From: Gammaproteobacteria bacterium UBA6724
GTDB lineage: Bacteria; Pseudomonadota; Gammaproteobacteria; Pseudomonadales; Azotimanducaceae
Assembly: GCA_002454165.1 (NCBI GenBank)
Contig: DKIG01000044.1
Span: 4,901 to 43,048, forward strand
Length of the DNA stretch: 38,148 nt
Direction of reading: 5' to 3'
Part shown: in pieces, positions 24,383 to 32,976 of the stretch
Layout: every line of letters starts with the position of its first letter
How positions within the stretch are numbered: the first letter of the stretch is position 1
The notes under the pieces: generated by a model
Seen by the model: only the letters and a program-made list of their open reading frames with translations
Database searches by the model: none
Told to the model about the DNA's origin: nothing
Made by a program: the position numbers and the translations under genes

Positions 24383-25855
24383 TCACTCCATCGCCTGAAT
24401 CACTTCTATGCGTTGTTGAATACGCGCGCTTTGCTGGAAGTCATCGCGCACCAATGGCAGGGCGTAGCCAAGCTGTTTGATTGCTTGTTGGAAGTTTCCA
24501 TTGAGGATAAAAAATTCGGCTCTTGCCTCATGTACACGGGGAATGTTGTCGGCAAGCCCGTAAGCCTCAGCCAGTAGATACCAAATGTATTCATCATTAG
24601 GTCGTTTGATGCTGAGCGGTGCCAGAATATGCAATGCCTCTTGCGGGCGCTCGGCAGCAATAAAAGTTTCCCCGTAGGCAACGGACAACGGATAATTATT
24701 CGGGCTGAGACTAAGGGCTTCATTGAGTAGAGCCAGGGCTTCATCATGTTGCTGAGCGCGTTTGTAGATGTCGGCTTCGGCTATCCGAAACACTATGTTA
24801 TAGGGATAGTCATCGCGGAGTCCTGCAATCAGGCTCTTGGCATCATCAATGTCCAGTGCCCGGGTCCGGGTCAGCATCAGGCCGTACTGATTGGCAACCT
24901 GGCTGGTGTTGTGGTCCTCTCTGTTGGTTTCCTGCCCGGGCACCTTATTGCTCTCTAGTTGCACTGTGAAATAGTTAAGCGCATCCCGCGCCGAGGTCGC
25001 AGTAACTGCCCTAGCCCTAGCCCGCATGAGTTGGTAATCCAGTTGCTTTTGATAGGTTTCCCGGGGATATTTGCCAGTCTGATTGTAGGCGTCCGCGATG
25101 CGGGATTTGGTGACCGGGTGAGTGCGGAGAAACTCCGGGATACGATCATCGGTTGAGTATTTGCTGACATTCTGAAGACGCTCAAACATATACGCCATCG
25201 CCCGGGGGTCCATGTCCGACTCAACCAGGGTATCAATGCCAATTCGGTCTGCTTCAGATTCTCTCTCCCGGCTGTATTTCAGGAATTGGTTTTGTCCATA
25301 AGCCTGGGAGCCAGTCATCGCGGCCAAGCCCGCGTCGCTGCCGGTAGTTGACATCAGGATGATACCGGCAAGTAGCCCTGCCATGCCGATCACGCTGAAC
25401 TTCTTCCCGGCGACCATTTGCCGTGCAAAGTGGCGTTGGCTCAGGTGTGCCAGTTCATGGGACAAGATGGCTGATAATTCATGCTCGGTTTCGGCATAGG
25501 AAAACAGCCCGTGATTGACGCCGACGATACCCCCGGGTGCAGCGAAGGCATTCAGGGCAGGGTCTTTGATGATGACTAGATCAATACGGCGATCTTCAAG
25601 TTGGCTATGGGACGCAAGTTTATAGATGAGATGTTCCAGGTAATTCTGGAGAATCGGGTCATCCAGTGTGGCATCCTGGGCTCTTATTGAACGCAGGAAT
25701 TGTTGCCCAAGTTCCCGTTCCTGCTGCAAGGAGATGATGCCTGAACTTGCATCGCCCAGACTCGGCAGGTCCCGGGATTCAGAAGCAGCAGACAGGTGCG
25801 GCAACATGGTAGCCAAGACGATGTAGAGAGGGAAAGCGGTCTTGTGCCAGTGCAT
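24383..25855 (-). CDS. bepA: Periplasmic M48 metalloprotease with TPR domain, BepA-like
   Basis: BepA is a periplasmic chaperone and protease that helps assemble LptD and degrades misassembled forms at the BAM complex. The 490-residue protein has a signal peptide ending near SAASES, an M48 domain with HELAH (H133-H137) and the third ligand region ESEADRIGID, then a C-terminal TPR array from about residue 330. Length matches E. coli (487). The ATG at 25855 has GGAGG five bases upstream. A link with lptD elsewhere in the window is functional, not positional. Confidence 0.93.
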   Translation of the reverse strand: MHWHKTAFPLYIVLATMLPHLSAASESRDLPSLGDASSGIISLQQERELGQQFLRSIRAQDATLDDPILQNYLEHLIYKLASHSQLEDRRIDLVIIKDPALNAFAAPGGIVGVNHGLFSYAETEHELSAILSHELAHLSQRHFARQMVAGKKFSVIGMAGLLAGIILMSTTGSDAGLAAMTGSQAYGQNQFLKYSRERESEADRIGIDTLVESDMDPRAMAYMFERLQNVSKYSTDDRIPEFLRTHPVTKSRIADAYNQTGKYPRETYQKQLDYQLMRARARAVTATSARDALNYFTVQLESNKVPGQETNREDHNTSQVANQYGLMLTRTRALDIDDAKSLIAGLRDDYPYNIVFRIAEADIYKRAQQHDEALALLNEALSLSPNNYPLSVAYGETFIAAERPQEALHILAPLSIKRPNDEYIWYLLAEAYGLADNIPRVHEARAEFFILNGNFQQAIKQLGYALPLVRDDFQQSARIQQRIEVIQAME

Positions 25856-25918
25856 TTTTCCTCCGGTGAAGTGGGCACCTTAGCCTGAGTCATTATAGAC
25901 ACAATATCACAGTCTATG

Positions 25919-25946
25919 TTGCACCTTCATGCCTCCGGTTTATACT
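25919..25946 (+). promoter_or_regulatory. Candidate promoter for tusA
   Basis: TTGCAC at 25919-25924 and TATACT at 25941-25946 with 16-bp spacing lie 36 bp before the tusA start. In the same divergent gap the inverted repeat ATAGAC-N11-GTCTAT lies at about 25895-25917, and on the minus strand a perfect TATAAT sits about 37 bp before the bepA start. Confidence 0.55.
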
Positions 25947-25981
25947 TTGCAGTAGCATAATGTGATTCCTGCGAGTAGGTG

Positions 25982-26215
25982 ATGGAAGCAGATGTAAAAC
26001 TTGACGCCTGCGGATTGGCATGTCCTCTGCCGCTACTTAAAGCCAAACAGGCTCTAAATAGCCTGGCGAACGGTCTGGTGCTTGAGGTCACCTGTACCGA
26101 CCCAGGCTCGGTCAGGGACTTTGAGGTATTTAGCAAGCAGAGCGGGCATCTGTTGTTGAAAAATGAAGCGGCAGATGGCAGGTATGTTTACTGGTTGCGA
26201 AAAGTAGCGCGGTGA
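25982..26215 (+). CDS. tusA: TusA-family sulfur carrier
   Basis: A 77-residue SirA/TusA-fold protein. The conserved DACGLACPLPLLKAKQAL contains the persulfide-carrying cysteine C14 (in CPLP), with a second cysteine at C10. TusA relays sulfur from IscS to tRNA thiouridine synthesis; related carriers serve sulfur oxidation or molybdenum cofactor pathways. No other tus or sox gene is near, so the exact role is open. ATG at 25982 is preferred over the GTG three bases earlier. It is divergent from bepA. Confidence 0.85.
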   Translation: MEADVKLDACGLACPLPLLKAKQALNSLANGLVLEVTCTDPGSVRDFEVFSKQSGHLLLKNEAADGRYVYWLRKVAR

Positions 26216-26279
26216 CTGTGATACCGTTGCATGCATTTTTTATACCGCCCCAGGTGCTACATGATACGAGGAATGATCA

Positions 26280-27401
26280 ATGACTAATCTATTGCGAAAC
26301 TGGTTTGATCGCTATCTGTCCGACGAGGAAGCGGTAATTTTTGCTGTCCTACTGGTTGGCTGTCTCATTATCATCCTCACGATGGGCTCCATCCTGGCAC
26401 CCCTCATCACCGGCATTGTGCTGGCGTTTGTCATGCAGGGAGTCATCAAATTGATGCTCAGTTATAGGGTGCCGAGACTGGGTGCTGTACTGCTCACCTT
26501 CGTCATGTTTCTTGGCGGCTTCGTTACTTTCTTGGTGCTGGTCATTCCCCGGTTATGGCGACAGATGAAGAGATTGTTTGAAGAGTTGCCGGATATGCTG
26601 GACAGGTCCCAGGCATTGCTGGTGCAGTTGCAAGCAACCTACCCGGAACTTATTTCAGAACAGCAACTAAGTGGCTGGTCGGAACTGCTCAGCATTGAAG
26701 CGAGCGGGCTAGGGCAATGGGTGGTGTCATTTTCACTGTCCCAGTTGCCGGTGGTAGTCGCGGTGCCAATCTACATGATGCTGGTACCCATCCTGGTGTT
26801 TTTCCTGCTGAAGGACAAGGACAAGATCATCACTTGGTGTGTGCACTTTTTGCCACAAGAACGCCCATTGATGAGACGCATTACCGCGGAAATGACCGCC
26901 CAGATGGCGAACTATATCCGTGGCAAATTCGTGGAATTCCTGATTGTGGGTATTGTGACCTATGTATTTTTTGCAGTCTTCGGGCTGGAGTATGCCATGC
27001 TACTCGCCTTCCTGGTCGGTTTGTCTGTCATCGTGCCATACCTCGGCGTGGCGGTGGTGACGATACCGGTGGTGATGATTGCCTATCTGCAATTCGGTTG
27101 GTCAGAGACCCTCTTCTATGTCCTGGGAGGCTATGCCGTTATTCAGACCCTTGATGGCTTGATACTGGTACCGTTGCTCTTTTCGGACGCCGTCAATCTG
27201 CACCCCATTGCGATCATTATTGCGGTTTTGGTGTTCGGTTCCTGGTGGGGATTGTGGGGCGTGTTTTTTGCCATACCTCTTGCCACACTGATCAAGGCGG
27301 TCATCACTGCCTGGCCCATACCATTGACTATATCCGAGCCAAGCATATCTGAGCCAAGCATAGCTGAGCCAAGCGTGCCCCAGCCCGCCGGAGAAACCTG
27401 A
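26280..27401 (+). CDS. AI-2E-family (PerM-like) membrane permease with C-terminal pentapeptide repeat
   Basis: A 373-residue polytopic membrane protein of the AI-2E transporter family (UPF0118), with two N-terminal helices, a large periplasmic or cytosolic loop at about 85-155, and a C-terminal bundle that includes VPYLGVAVVTIPVV and VFGSWWGLWGVFFAIPLATLIKA. Members export varied solutes or act as Na+/H+ antiporters; the substrate here is unknown. The tail ends in three tandem copies of a pentapeptide around EPSIS, encoded by a 15-bp repeat, which is not part of the family fold. The ATG at 26280 has GAGGA eight bases upstream. A second family member lies at 35658. Confidence 0.88.
   Translation: MTNLLRNWFDRYLSDEEAVIFAVLLVGCLIIILTMGSILAPLITGIVLAFVMQGVIKLMLSYRVPRLGAVLLTFVMFLGGFVTFLVLVIPRLWRQMKRLFEELPDMLDRSQALLVQLQATYPELISEQQLSGWSELLSIEASGLGQWVVSFSLSQLPVVVAVPIYMMLVPILVFFLLKDKDKIITWCVHFLPQERPLMRRITAEMTAQMANYIRGKFVEFLIVGIVTYVFFAVFGLEYAMLLAFLVGLSVIVPYLGVAVVTIPVVMIAYLQFGWSETLFYVLGGYAVIQTLDGLILVPLLFSDAVNLHPIAIIIAVLVFGSWWGLWGVFFAIPLATLIKAVITAWPIPLTISEPSISEPSIAEPSVPQPAGET
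27331..27375. repeat. 3 x 15-bp tandem repeat at the 3' end of the first AI-2E gene
   Basis: Three units at 27331, 27346 and 27361, core TATCTGAGCCAAGCA, in frame, encode repeated SEPSI-type pentapeptides in the last 20 residues. Confidence 0.93.
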
Positions 27402-27439
27402 ATGTGCTTCTCATCAAGCATCTCGCTCGGTAGCATAAG

Positions 27440-27499
27440 GCATTGTTTTATAAGATACTGTTTTATAAGATATCGTTTTATAAGGCATTGTTTTACAAG
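27440..27499. repeat. 4 x 15-bp tandem repeat carrying the dapA ribosome site
   Basis: Four 15-bp units (27440, 27455, 27470, 27485), each containing TTTTATAAG or TTTTACAAG. The last unit ends in ACAAG, giving with the next base AAGG nine bases before the dapA ATG. The units are also open in the dapA frame, where they would spell repeated FYK peptides from a TTG at 27443, but I treat this as untranslated. Confidence 0.93.
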
Positions 27500-27508
27500 G
27501 TGTTATCA

Positions 27509-28405
27509 ATGATTACTGGCTGCATCGTAGCACTTGTGACGCCCATGCATCCTGACGGCTCTATTGATTGGGACAACCTTGGACGGCTCGTGGATTGGCA
27601 CATAGACATGGGGACGAATGGCATAGTGCCGGTCGGGACGACCGGGGAATCAGCCACGGTCACAGTTGATGAACACTGCCAACTGATTGAGCGGGTGGTG
27701 TCAATGGTTGCCGGCAAAATCCCGGTGATTGCCGGGACCGGCGGTAATGCGACGGCGGAAGCTATTGCGCTGACCTCTGCGGCAAGAGACGCTGGCGCGG
27801 ATGCCTGCCTGCTGGTGACGCCCTACTACAACAAACCGACCCAGGAAGGTCTGATACAGCACTACGAGGCAATTGCCGCCTCAGTCAACCTGCCCCAGAT
27901 CCTCTACAATGTGCCTGGGCGGACAGCATGCGATATGTTACCCGGGACCATTGCCCGGCTGGCAGACTTGGCTCAGGTCATCGGCATCAAGGAAGCCACC
28001 GGTAGTTTGGAAAGAAGCCAGGAGATCAGGTCTCTTTGCGGAGATAAAATCATGATTTATTCGGGCGATGATGCAACCGCTTGTGATTTGATGTTGCAAG
28101 GTGCTCAGGGGGCTATTAGCGTCACGGCGAATCTGGTGCCAGACAAGATGGCAACCATGTGTGCTCTGGCTGTGTCTGGCGATGAAGTTGCAGCAAAATC
28201 CATTGACACTGAGTTACAGGGCTTACATAGCAGTCTCTTCCAGGAAACCAATCCGATACCCGTAAAATGGGCACTGGCTCAGATGGGGCGCATTGAATCC
28301 GGTATTCGGTTGCCCTTAACGCCTCTCTCAGACGTCTGTCATCACAGCCTTCTGAAAGCCATGCACCAGGCGGGTATTGAGGTCGGCAGTCAGCCAGGTG
28401 AGTAA
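27509..28405 (+). CDS. dapA: 4-hydroxy-tetrahydrodipicolinate synthase
   Basis: DapA condenses pyruvate with aspartate semialdehyde in the lysine and diaminopimelate pathway that feeds peptidoglycan. The 298-residue TIM barrel has T44-T45 in PVGTTGES, Y133 in LYNVPGRT and the Schiff-base lysine K161 in GIKEATG, with TPYYNKPTQEG between. The start at 27509 (MITGCIVALVTP) matches the family N-terminus exactly; the frame extends 22 codons further into a 15-bp repeat, which I reject as coding. bamC follows after 40 bp, the conserved dapA-bamC order. Confidence 0.97.
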   Translation: MITGCIVALVTPMHPDGSIDWDNLGRLVDWHIDMGTNGIVPVGTTGESATVTVDEHCQLIERVVSMVAGKIPVIAGTGGNATAEAIALTSAARDAGADACLLVTPYYNKPTQEGLIQHYEAIAASVNLPQILYNVPGRTACDMLPGTIARLADLAQVIGIKEATGSLERSQEIRSLCGDKIMIYSGDDATACDLMLQGAQGAISVTANLVPDKMATMCALAVSGDEVAAKSIDTELQGLHSSLFQETNPIPVKWALAQMGRIESGIRLPLTPLSDVCHHSLLKAMHQAGIEVGSQPGE

Positions 28406-28435
28406 TTAAGAATATAAGAGTTAAGAATATAAGAG
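28406..28435. repeat. 2 x 15-bp tandem duplication before bamC
   Basis: TTAAGAATATAAGAG occurs at 28406-28420 and 28421-28435. It starts right behind the dapA stop codon, and the second copy ends in AGAG, the bamC ribosome site (AGAGG). Confidence 0.92.
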
Positions 28436-28445
28436 GTAGTTGTTT

Positions 28446-29576
28446 ATGACCCATAGTGACGACAAATCCACTTTGCCGACTATTGCCGCTCTCTGTTTGA
28501 CAGCCTCACTCGTCTCTGGTTGTGCCTGGTTTGGCGTCAGTGAGGCGCAACGGACCCTAGAGAAGGGCGCGTCTGCACCGCTCATCCTGCCTGAAACTCT
28601 GGACGAACCCGCCTATATTGATTTGATGCCGATTCCGGATATCGTTGATTATCGGGGATTAGGTGACCGTACCTATGAGGTGGGCTTGCCTGAGTCCTTG
28701 GCGACAAGTTTTAACATTGAGCAGATTATTATTCGTCGTCTGGGCGATGAGAGATGGGTGTTTTTGGACAGGCCAGTAGCCGTGATATGGCCCCAGATTC
28801 TGCTTTTCTTTGAGGCACAGGAATTGCCGCTGGCAACGCAGGATGCCGGGACAGGTACACTGGTCACCGAATGGCTGATCGGTCGCCAGGGTAATGAGGA
28901 TGAGATTTTTGACAGTCTTGAGGCTTCAGCCGGTCAAGAAAATGACCTATCAGTAACACAGTATAAATTTCGGGTGAGTGTGGAACCTGGCGTCAGGTCT
29001 GGTAGCACCGAGTTATATGTGAACCAGAAAGAGCTATCAGGTGGCTCGCCCATCCCCCCCGATGCGCCGGACTGGTCTGTCGGCTCGGACAACCCGGAAC
29101 TTGAGGGCAAACTGCTCAGCGCTCTCGCCTATTATCTGGGCGACCGGATCACGGAAGGACCTACCATTTCTCTCCTGGCGGCGGGGCTACAGAGCACCAA
29201 GGCAAGCCTGGCAACCGAGGCATCAGGCATGATTCTGAAATACCGGCTAGATTTTGACCGGGCATGGGCGACAGTGGGTGCTGCTCTGGAAGATGCCCAG
29301 ATTAATGTGGATGACCTGGACCGGAGTTCAGCAGACTATTATGTTACCTACACCACCCGGCATCGCTCTGCGCCCGGCTTCTTCCGTCGACTTTTCACAT
29401 CTGCCCAGGCAGGAGATGGCGGCGGTTATAAATTCAGGGTGCATCTGGAGGCGTCCGGCGAAGAAGTCCATGTGACGGCACGCAGCGAGGATAACGAATT
29501 TCCCGAAGACGACCCAACGAAGGAACTGCTCCTTTCAGAGCGTCTGCTGAAACTCATTAAAGAGCACTCTACCTAG
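28446..29576 (+). CDS. bamC: Outer-membrane assembly lipoprotein BamC
   Basis: BamC is an accessory lipoprotein of the BAM complex that folds outer-membrane proteins. From ATG 28446 the protein is 376 residues with a signal sequence and a lipobox VSGC (C26). After it come an N-terminal stretch like the BamD-binding region, then two helix-grip domains, the second with FDRAWATVGAALEDA. E. coli BamC is 344 residues. A TTG at 28440 would also read in frame but ATG 28446 has AGAGG nine bases upstream. The purC that follows bamC in enterobacteria is absent; an accessory region starts right behind. Confidence 0.92.
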   Translation: MTHSDDKSTLPTIAALCLTASLVSGCAWFGVSEAQRTLEKGASAPLILPETLDEPAYIDLMPIPDIVDYRGLGDRTYEVGLPESLATSFNIEQIIIRRLGDERWVFLDRPVAVIWPQILLFFEAQELPLATQDAGTGTLVTEWLIGRQGNEDEIFDSLEASAGQENDLSVTQYKFRVSVEPGVRSGSTELYVNQKELSGGSPIPPDAPDWSVGSDNPELEGKLLSALAYYLGDRITEGPTISLLAAGLQSTKASLATEASGMILKYRLDFDRAWATVGAALEDAQINVDDLDRSSADYYVTYTTRHRSAPGFFRRLFTSAQAGDGGGYKFRVHLEASGEEVHVTARSEDNEFPEDDPTKELLLSERLLKLIKEHST

Positions 29577-29820
29577 CCTGCCAATGTCCACGGGGCTGGT
29601 GCGCTTGGCTTTCATCCCCGTCATCCGCTGCATCACAACACGGGCCACCACGCCATCCTGGCACCCCCATCCCATCGCCGTCAGATTGAAGCCAGAAGAT
29701 ATTTGTAAAAACACTTGCTTCCTGTGTTTATGTACAGTAATGTATGTTAATACAGTAGATAGCCCATGCCTATGCATGCCTATACATGCCTATGAAAGAA
29801 GCAAAGGAGCAAAGGAGCAA
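29577..29820. other. Gap after bamC with short repeats
   Basis: No credible gene. Open frames here lack starts with ribosome sites and recognisable products. At 29767-29793 a roughly 10-bp unit around CATGCCTAT is repeated three times, and just before the next small ORF GCAAAGGA is doubled. The left edge of the accessory region lies here. Confidence 0.5.
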
Positions 29821-29967
29821 ATGAAAATCAGACATATCAAATCCCTTGATCTGTGGTTGCTGAGCAAAGGCAACAAAATCCTCTATCGTGGCAAGGAATG
29901 TCCCTGGCATTCGTCCAGACTGCTTGAAGTTGCCCTGCGTAGAAATAGTATGCGACTGGTCGGTTAG
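29821..29967 (+). CDS. Small 48-residue protein with strong ribosome site
   Basis: An ATG at 29821 is preceded by a doubled AAGGAGC, giving an excellent Shine-Dalgarno at seven bases. The 48-residue product is basic with a single cysteine and begins MKIRHIKSLDLWLLSK. I do not recognise a family. The strong initiation site, not the length, is the reason to list it. It may be a remnant of a longer gene. Confidence 0.45.
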   Translation: MKIRHIKSLDLWLLSKGNKILYRGKECPWHSSRLLEVALRRNSMRLVG

Positions 29968-30040
29968 ATCGGGTCCGGGATTATTTTTCGTGAAGTAGTC
30001 AGAGGGGGCAAGTTGTTAACGCTTTTTACACCGATAGCAC

Positions 30041-30295
30041 CACCTTGCCAATAAGGGGATGCCAGAGTATAACCACAAGGTTATCCAACACAGTGCGGGG
30101 GAGTATGTCAACGGCATGTCTCATACTAACGGCATTGGGTCATTCTGGGCGTTGTTGAAACGCGACTATTACGGCACTTTTCATCATTTCAGCAACAAAC
30201 ATATAATCCGCTATATTGGGAAATTTGCCACCCGCCAAAACCGGCGCGATCAAAGCACCATGACGCAGATAAACCAAGCAATCATTAACAGTTAG
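30041..30295 (+). pseudogene. IS1595-family (ISXO2-type) transposase, C-terminal remnant
   Basis: From about 30041 to the stop at 30295 the frame shows the end of an ISXO2-like DDE transposase: HSAGEYVNGMSHTNGIGSFW, then LLKRDYYGTFHHFSNKHIIR and a YIGKFATRQNRRD tail. In intact members the block reads HTNGIESFW with a catalytic glutamate; here the matching residue is glycine. An in-frame stop at 30035 and the loss of some two thirds of the protein leave it dead. No terminal inverted repeats were found. It marks past insertion-sequence activity at the left side of the island. Confidence 0.85.
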
Positions 30296-30308
30296 GGCAG
30301 GTTGGGAT

Positions 30309-31093
30309 ATGCCCTCCTTACTGGAGAGACCAATGGCTAGACCCACAACCAATAAAATTAACCCGATACCTGCTAGCATGGATGCACTCGCTTCAAAAAA
30401 CGTATTTTCCAGTGTGCGCAGGATCCAGCCGCCGCCTCTTACCTTGCCGCCTAAACTGAAACTGAATGCCCGCATGAAAATGGACGGACGGAAACTGCTG
30501 GCGGCCTTGCCTCCAAAGACCATACCAGTTGCCTTCTTTGACCCGCAATATCGGGGAGTACTGGATAAAATGCAGTACGGCAATGAAGGCAAGAAACGCG
30601 GCCAGCGTCGTTGTGCGCTGGAGCAGATGAGCGAACAAGTCATAGCCGACTTTATCCGCGCCATTGACAAGGTACTAATTCCTTCCGGCCACCTGTTTCT
30701 ATGGATAGACAAGTTCCACCTGTGCAATGGTTTCCGAGAATGGTTGGATGGAACCAGCCTTGATATTGTGACCTTGTGAATTGGGACAAAGGCAGAATCG
30801 GCATGGGTTATCGGAGCCGTCGCACCACAGAATACTGCATAGTGCTGCAACGCGAGCCGCGCAAAGCCAAAGGGGTTTGGAAGATTCACAATATCCCCGA
30901 CACCTGGCGCGAGAAGTCCAAGAATGGCAACGGGCACCCGCACAAGAAGCCTCTTGACCTGCAAGGTGAACTCATCGCCGCCGTCAGCAATGAGGGTGAT
31001 ATTGTCCTTGACCCTGCCGCCGGGGACTTCACCGTACTAGAAGCTGCCAAATTGTGCCGGCGCAATTTCCTCGGTTGCGATCTCAACGGCTAA
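30309..31093 (+). pseudogene. Type II DNA methyltransferase, broken by one-base frameshift
   Basis: Two adjacent frames together make one methylase. Frame one (30309-30779) has motif IV as FFDPQYRG and ends with GHLFLWIDKFHLC then DIVTL-stop. Frame two begins at 30776 with NWDKGRIGMGYRSRR and has motif I as DPAAGDFTVLEAA and FLGCDL. A single lost base at about 30776 explains the break; no slippery heptamer is present, so programmed shifting is unlikely. The target base (N4-C or N6-A class) cannot be told. A candidate partner endonuclease remnant follows one base later. Confidence 0.82.
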
Positions 31094-31521
31094 ATGGCGA
31101 AAATACAAGATACCAAAATCAAGGAGACTTCCGGTGCGCTGGAGAGGAGAACTGCCATGTCGTAGAGTTGAAAGACGGCCACCAGTTTGACACTAAGAAG
31201 GCTAGCGCGGAACGCCGCGCCATTCACTCGTTCATTGAGCGTAATGCACAATATCTGCAATACCGTATATCCGCCCATTTCTGCTGTTTCAATCAAGATT
31301 CTCGAGAGGCTATAGTAACTGGCTTCAAGAACAAGATAACCCAAGATGAGGCAATGACCGGACGGGAGTTTTGTGCCTTGCTGGAAATTGACTACGATGA
31401 AATCGTCAGCGATCGGCAAAGCGAACAGCCGACCAATGTCCGATTCTTTCTACGCGAACTAACCAGAATTGACCAAGTGAAGGCTATCCTGCGGGAACTG
31501 CTAAGCAACGGACATGGTTAG
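31094..31521 (+). pseudogene. Restriction endonuclease remnant, truncated and frameshifted
   Basis: A start MAKIQDTKIKETSGALERR at 31094 stops after 23 codons, while the neighbouring frame continues with HVVELKDGHQFDTKK, which has an E-x-K pair like a PD-(D/E)XK nuclease core, and a charged tail ending at 31521. The C-terminal part mentions a conserved-looking RFFLRELTRID. I read this as an endonuclease whose N-terminal half was deleted with a shift of frame. It lies directly behind the broken methylase, the layout of a type II pair. Family name not recognised. Confidence 0.6.
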
Positions 31522-31713
31522 AATTGGATATAATTTCCAAAAAGTTGTAAAAAGCATCGCCCTACCTGGAAACGCCCACTGAGGAATACCGCGCGAACAG
31601 CTACGCCACTCAACTGCCACGCTATGCGACAAGTGACTGAAAACCCGTGGTGCAAGCATGGGAATATGCCGATGTGATAGAGTGACAATTGTAAGAAAAC
31701 CTGAACACTTTAC
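31522..31713. other. Gap with possible coding remnant
   Basis: About 190 bp without a proper gene. A short open stretch (about 31557-31637) reads like the middle of a protein, with YLETPTEEYRANSYATQLP, but has no start and soon meets stops. It may be a piece of another lost gene. The ribosome site before 31714 is weak. Confidence 0.4.
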
Positions 31714-32913
31714 ATGATAAAAACGAGCACGATTTTCACCGGCGACAACCTACCTATCATGCGCGGCATGGATAGTGAAAGCGTTGATCTGATCTATCTG
31801 GACCCGCCGTTCAATTCCAATCGTCACTATGCCGCACCCATCGGCAGCAAGGCGGCTGGCGCGGCGTTCAAGGATGTGTGGACTTATGAGGACACCGACG
31901 ACGCCTGGTGGGGTGAGTTGGCTGACGCGCATCCGGTGTTATACAAAGTTATTGACGGTGCCGGTGCGGCTGGTGGCAAAGCCGACAAAGCCTATTGTAT
32001 ATACATGGCGGTGCGTTTGTTGGAGATACATCGCGTGTTGAAATCTACCGGCTCGGTTTATTTGCATTGCGACCCCACAATGAGCCATTCATTGAAACTG
32101 GTGTTGGATGCGATCTTCGGTCACGACAATTTCAAGAATGAAATTGTATGGTTTTATAAATCTGGCGGGGCAAGCAAAAAACATTTCGCCAGAAAACACG
32201 ATACAATTTTATTTTATGCGAAAACCGTAGCGACTTGTTTTAATGTTCAAAAGGAAAAGTCTTACAACAGAGAATTAAAACCATATAGATTTAAGGATGT
32301 TGATGAATATCAAGATGAAGTTGGGTGGCACACTTTAGTGAATATGAAAGATGTTTGGCAGATTGATATGGTCGGCAGAACATCAAAAGAACGCACCGGC
32401 TACCCCACGCAAAAACCATTGAAACTTTTGCAACGCATCATCAAATCTAGCAGTAACGAAGGCGATGTGATATTGGATCCATTTTGCGGTTGCGCCACCG
32501 CGTGCATGGCGGCGGAAAGTTTGCAGCGCAAATGGATTGGCATTGACATCTCGCCCAAGGCGTTTGAGTTGATCAATGTTCGGTTGAAGAATGAACTCGG
32601 CGGGATTTTTTCAAGCGTCATCCACCGCACGGACATCCCTCAGCGCATAGGGGGACAGCGATCCAAAGACATCAAACACATTTTGTTCGGTCAACAGGAA
32701 GGCTTGTGCAATGGCTGTAAGTCGGTGTTTGAATTTCGTAACTTTGAGTTGGATCACATTATCGCGCACGATGTTGGCGGCACCGACGACGACAGCAACT
32801 TGCAACTGTTATGTGGCTGGTGTAACCGCAAGAAAGGCAATCGTCCGATGGAAAATTTGATAGCGGAACTAGTACGAGAAGGGATTTTAAGAAAAGAAGA
32901 TAGTCAGAGGTAA
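31714..32913 (+). CDS. DNA methyltransferase (N4/N6 class) fused to an HNH nuclease domain
   Basis: A 399-residue intact protein. The methylase part has motif IV as LDPPFNSN (D30-F33) and motif I as DPFCGC (255-260), in the beta order of type III Mod-like enzymes, with a central divergent target-recognition stretch at about 145-225. From about 320 an HNH/McrA-like domain follows: CNGC (C332, C335), LDHI (H348), N362 and CGWC (C367, C370), the full zinc and active-site set. I recall databases holding similar methylase-HNH chains. The target site and whether the HNH part cuts unmodified or modified DNA are unknown. The gene is AT-richer than its surroundings in the middle. No separate specificity or restriction gene is next to it. 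Confidence 0.88.
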   Translation: MIKTSTIFTGDNLPIMRGMDSESVDLIYLDPPFNSNRHYAAPIGSKAAGAAFKDVWTYEDTDDAWWGELADAHPVLYKVIDGAGAAGGKADKAYCIYMAVRLLEIHRVLKSTGSVYLHCDPTMSHSLKLVLDAIFGHDNFKNEIVWFYKSGGASKKHFARKHDTILFYAKTVATCFNVQKEKSYNRELKPYRFKDVDEYQDEVGWHTLVNMKDVWQIDMVGRTSKERTGYPTQKPLKLLQRIIKSSSNEGDVILDPFCGCATACMAAESLQRKWIGIDISPKAFELINVRLKNELGGIFSSVIHRTDIPQRIGGQRSKDIKHILFGQQEGLCNGCKSVFEFRNFELDHIIAHDVGGTDDDSNLQLLCGWCNRKKGNRPMENLIAELVREGILRKEDSQR

Positions 32914-32955
32914 CGCAAAGAATCTTCCTGTTATTGGTAATTTCAATACACAAGT

Positions 32956-32976
32956 GTTAAGGGTTGCGCCCTTAAC
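32956..32976. terminator. Hairpin between convergent genes
   Basis: GTTAAGGG at 32956-32963 and CCCTTAAC at 32969-32976 form a perfect 8-bp stem with a 5-base loop, placed between the rightward methylase-HNH gene and the leftward DUF3108 gene. The following bases are only partly T-rich, so termination strength is uncertain; it may serve both strands. Confidence 0.6.

Noticed and set aside
27443..27508. N-terminal extension of DapA through the FYK repeats
   Set aside because: DapA proteins start at MITGCIVALVTP; the upstream part is a 15-bp repeat that carries the ribosome site for the ATG at 27509.
29535..29777. Minus-strand frame at the end of bamC as a gene
   Set aside because: There is no ribosome site, it overlaps the bamC 3' end and its product is not recognised.
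30774..30782. Programmed frameshift in the methylase
   Set aside because: There is no slippery heptamer or visible downstream structure, and the neighbouring nuclease is also decayed, so a simple mutation fits better.
30140..30964. Long minus-strand open frame opposite the methylase
   Set aside because: It spans the transposase tail and the broken methylase on the other strand, and its product matches nothing; it is a shadow.
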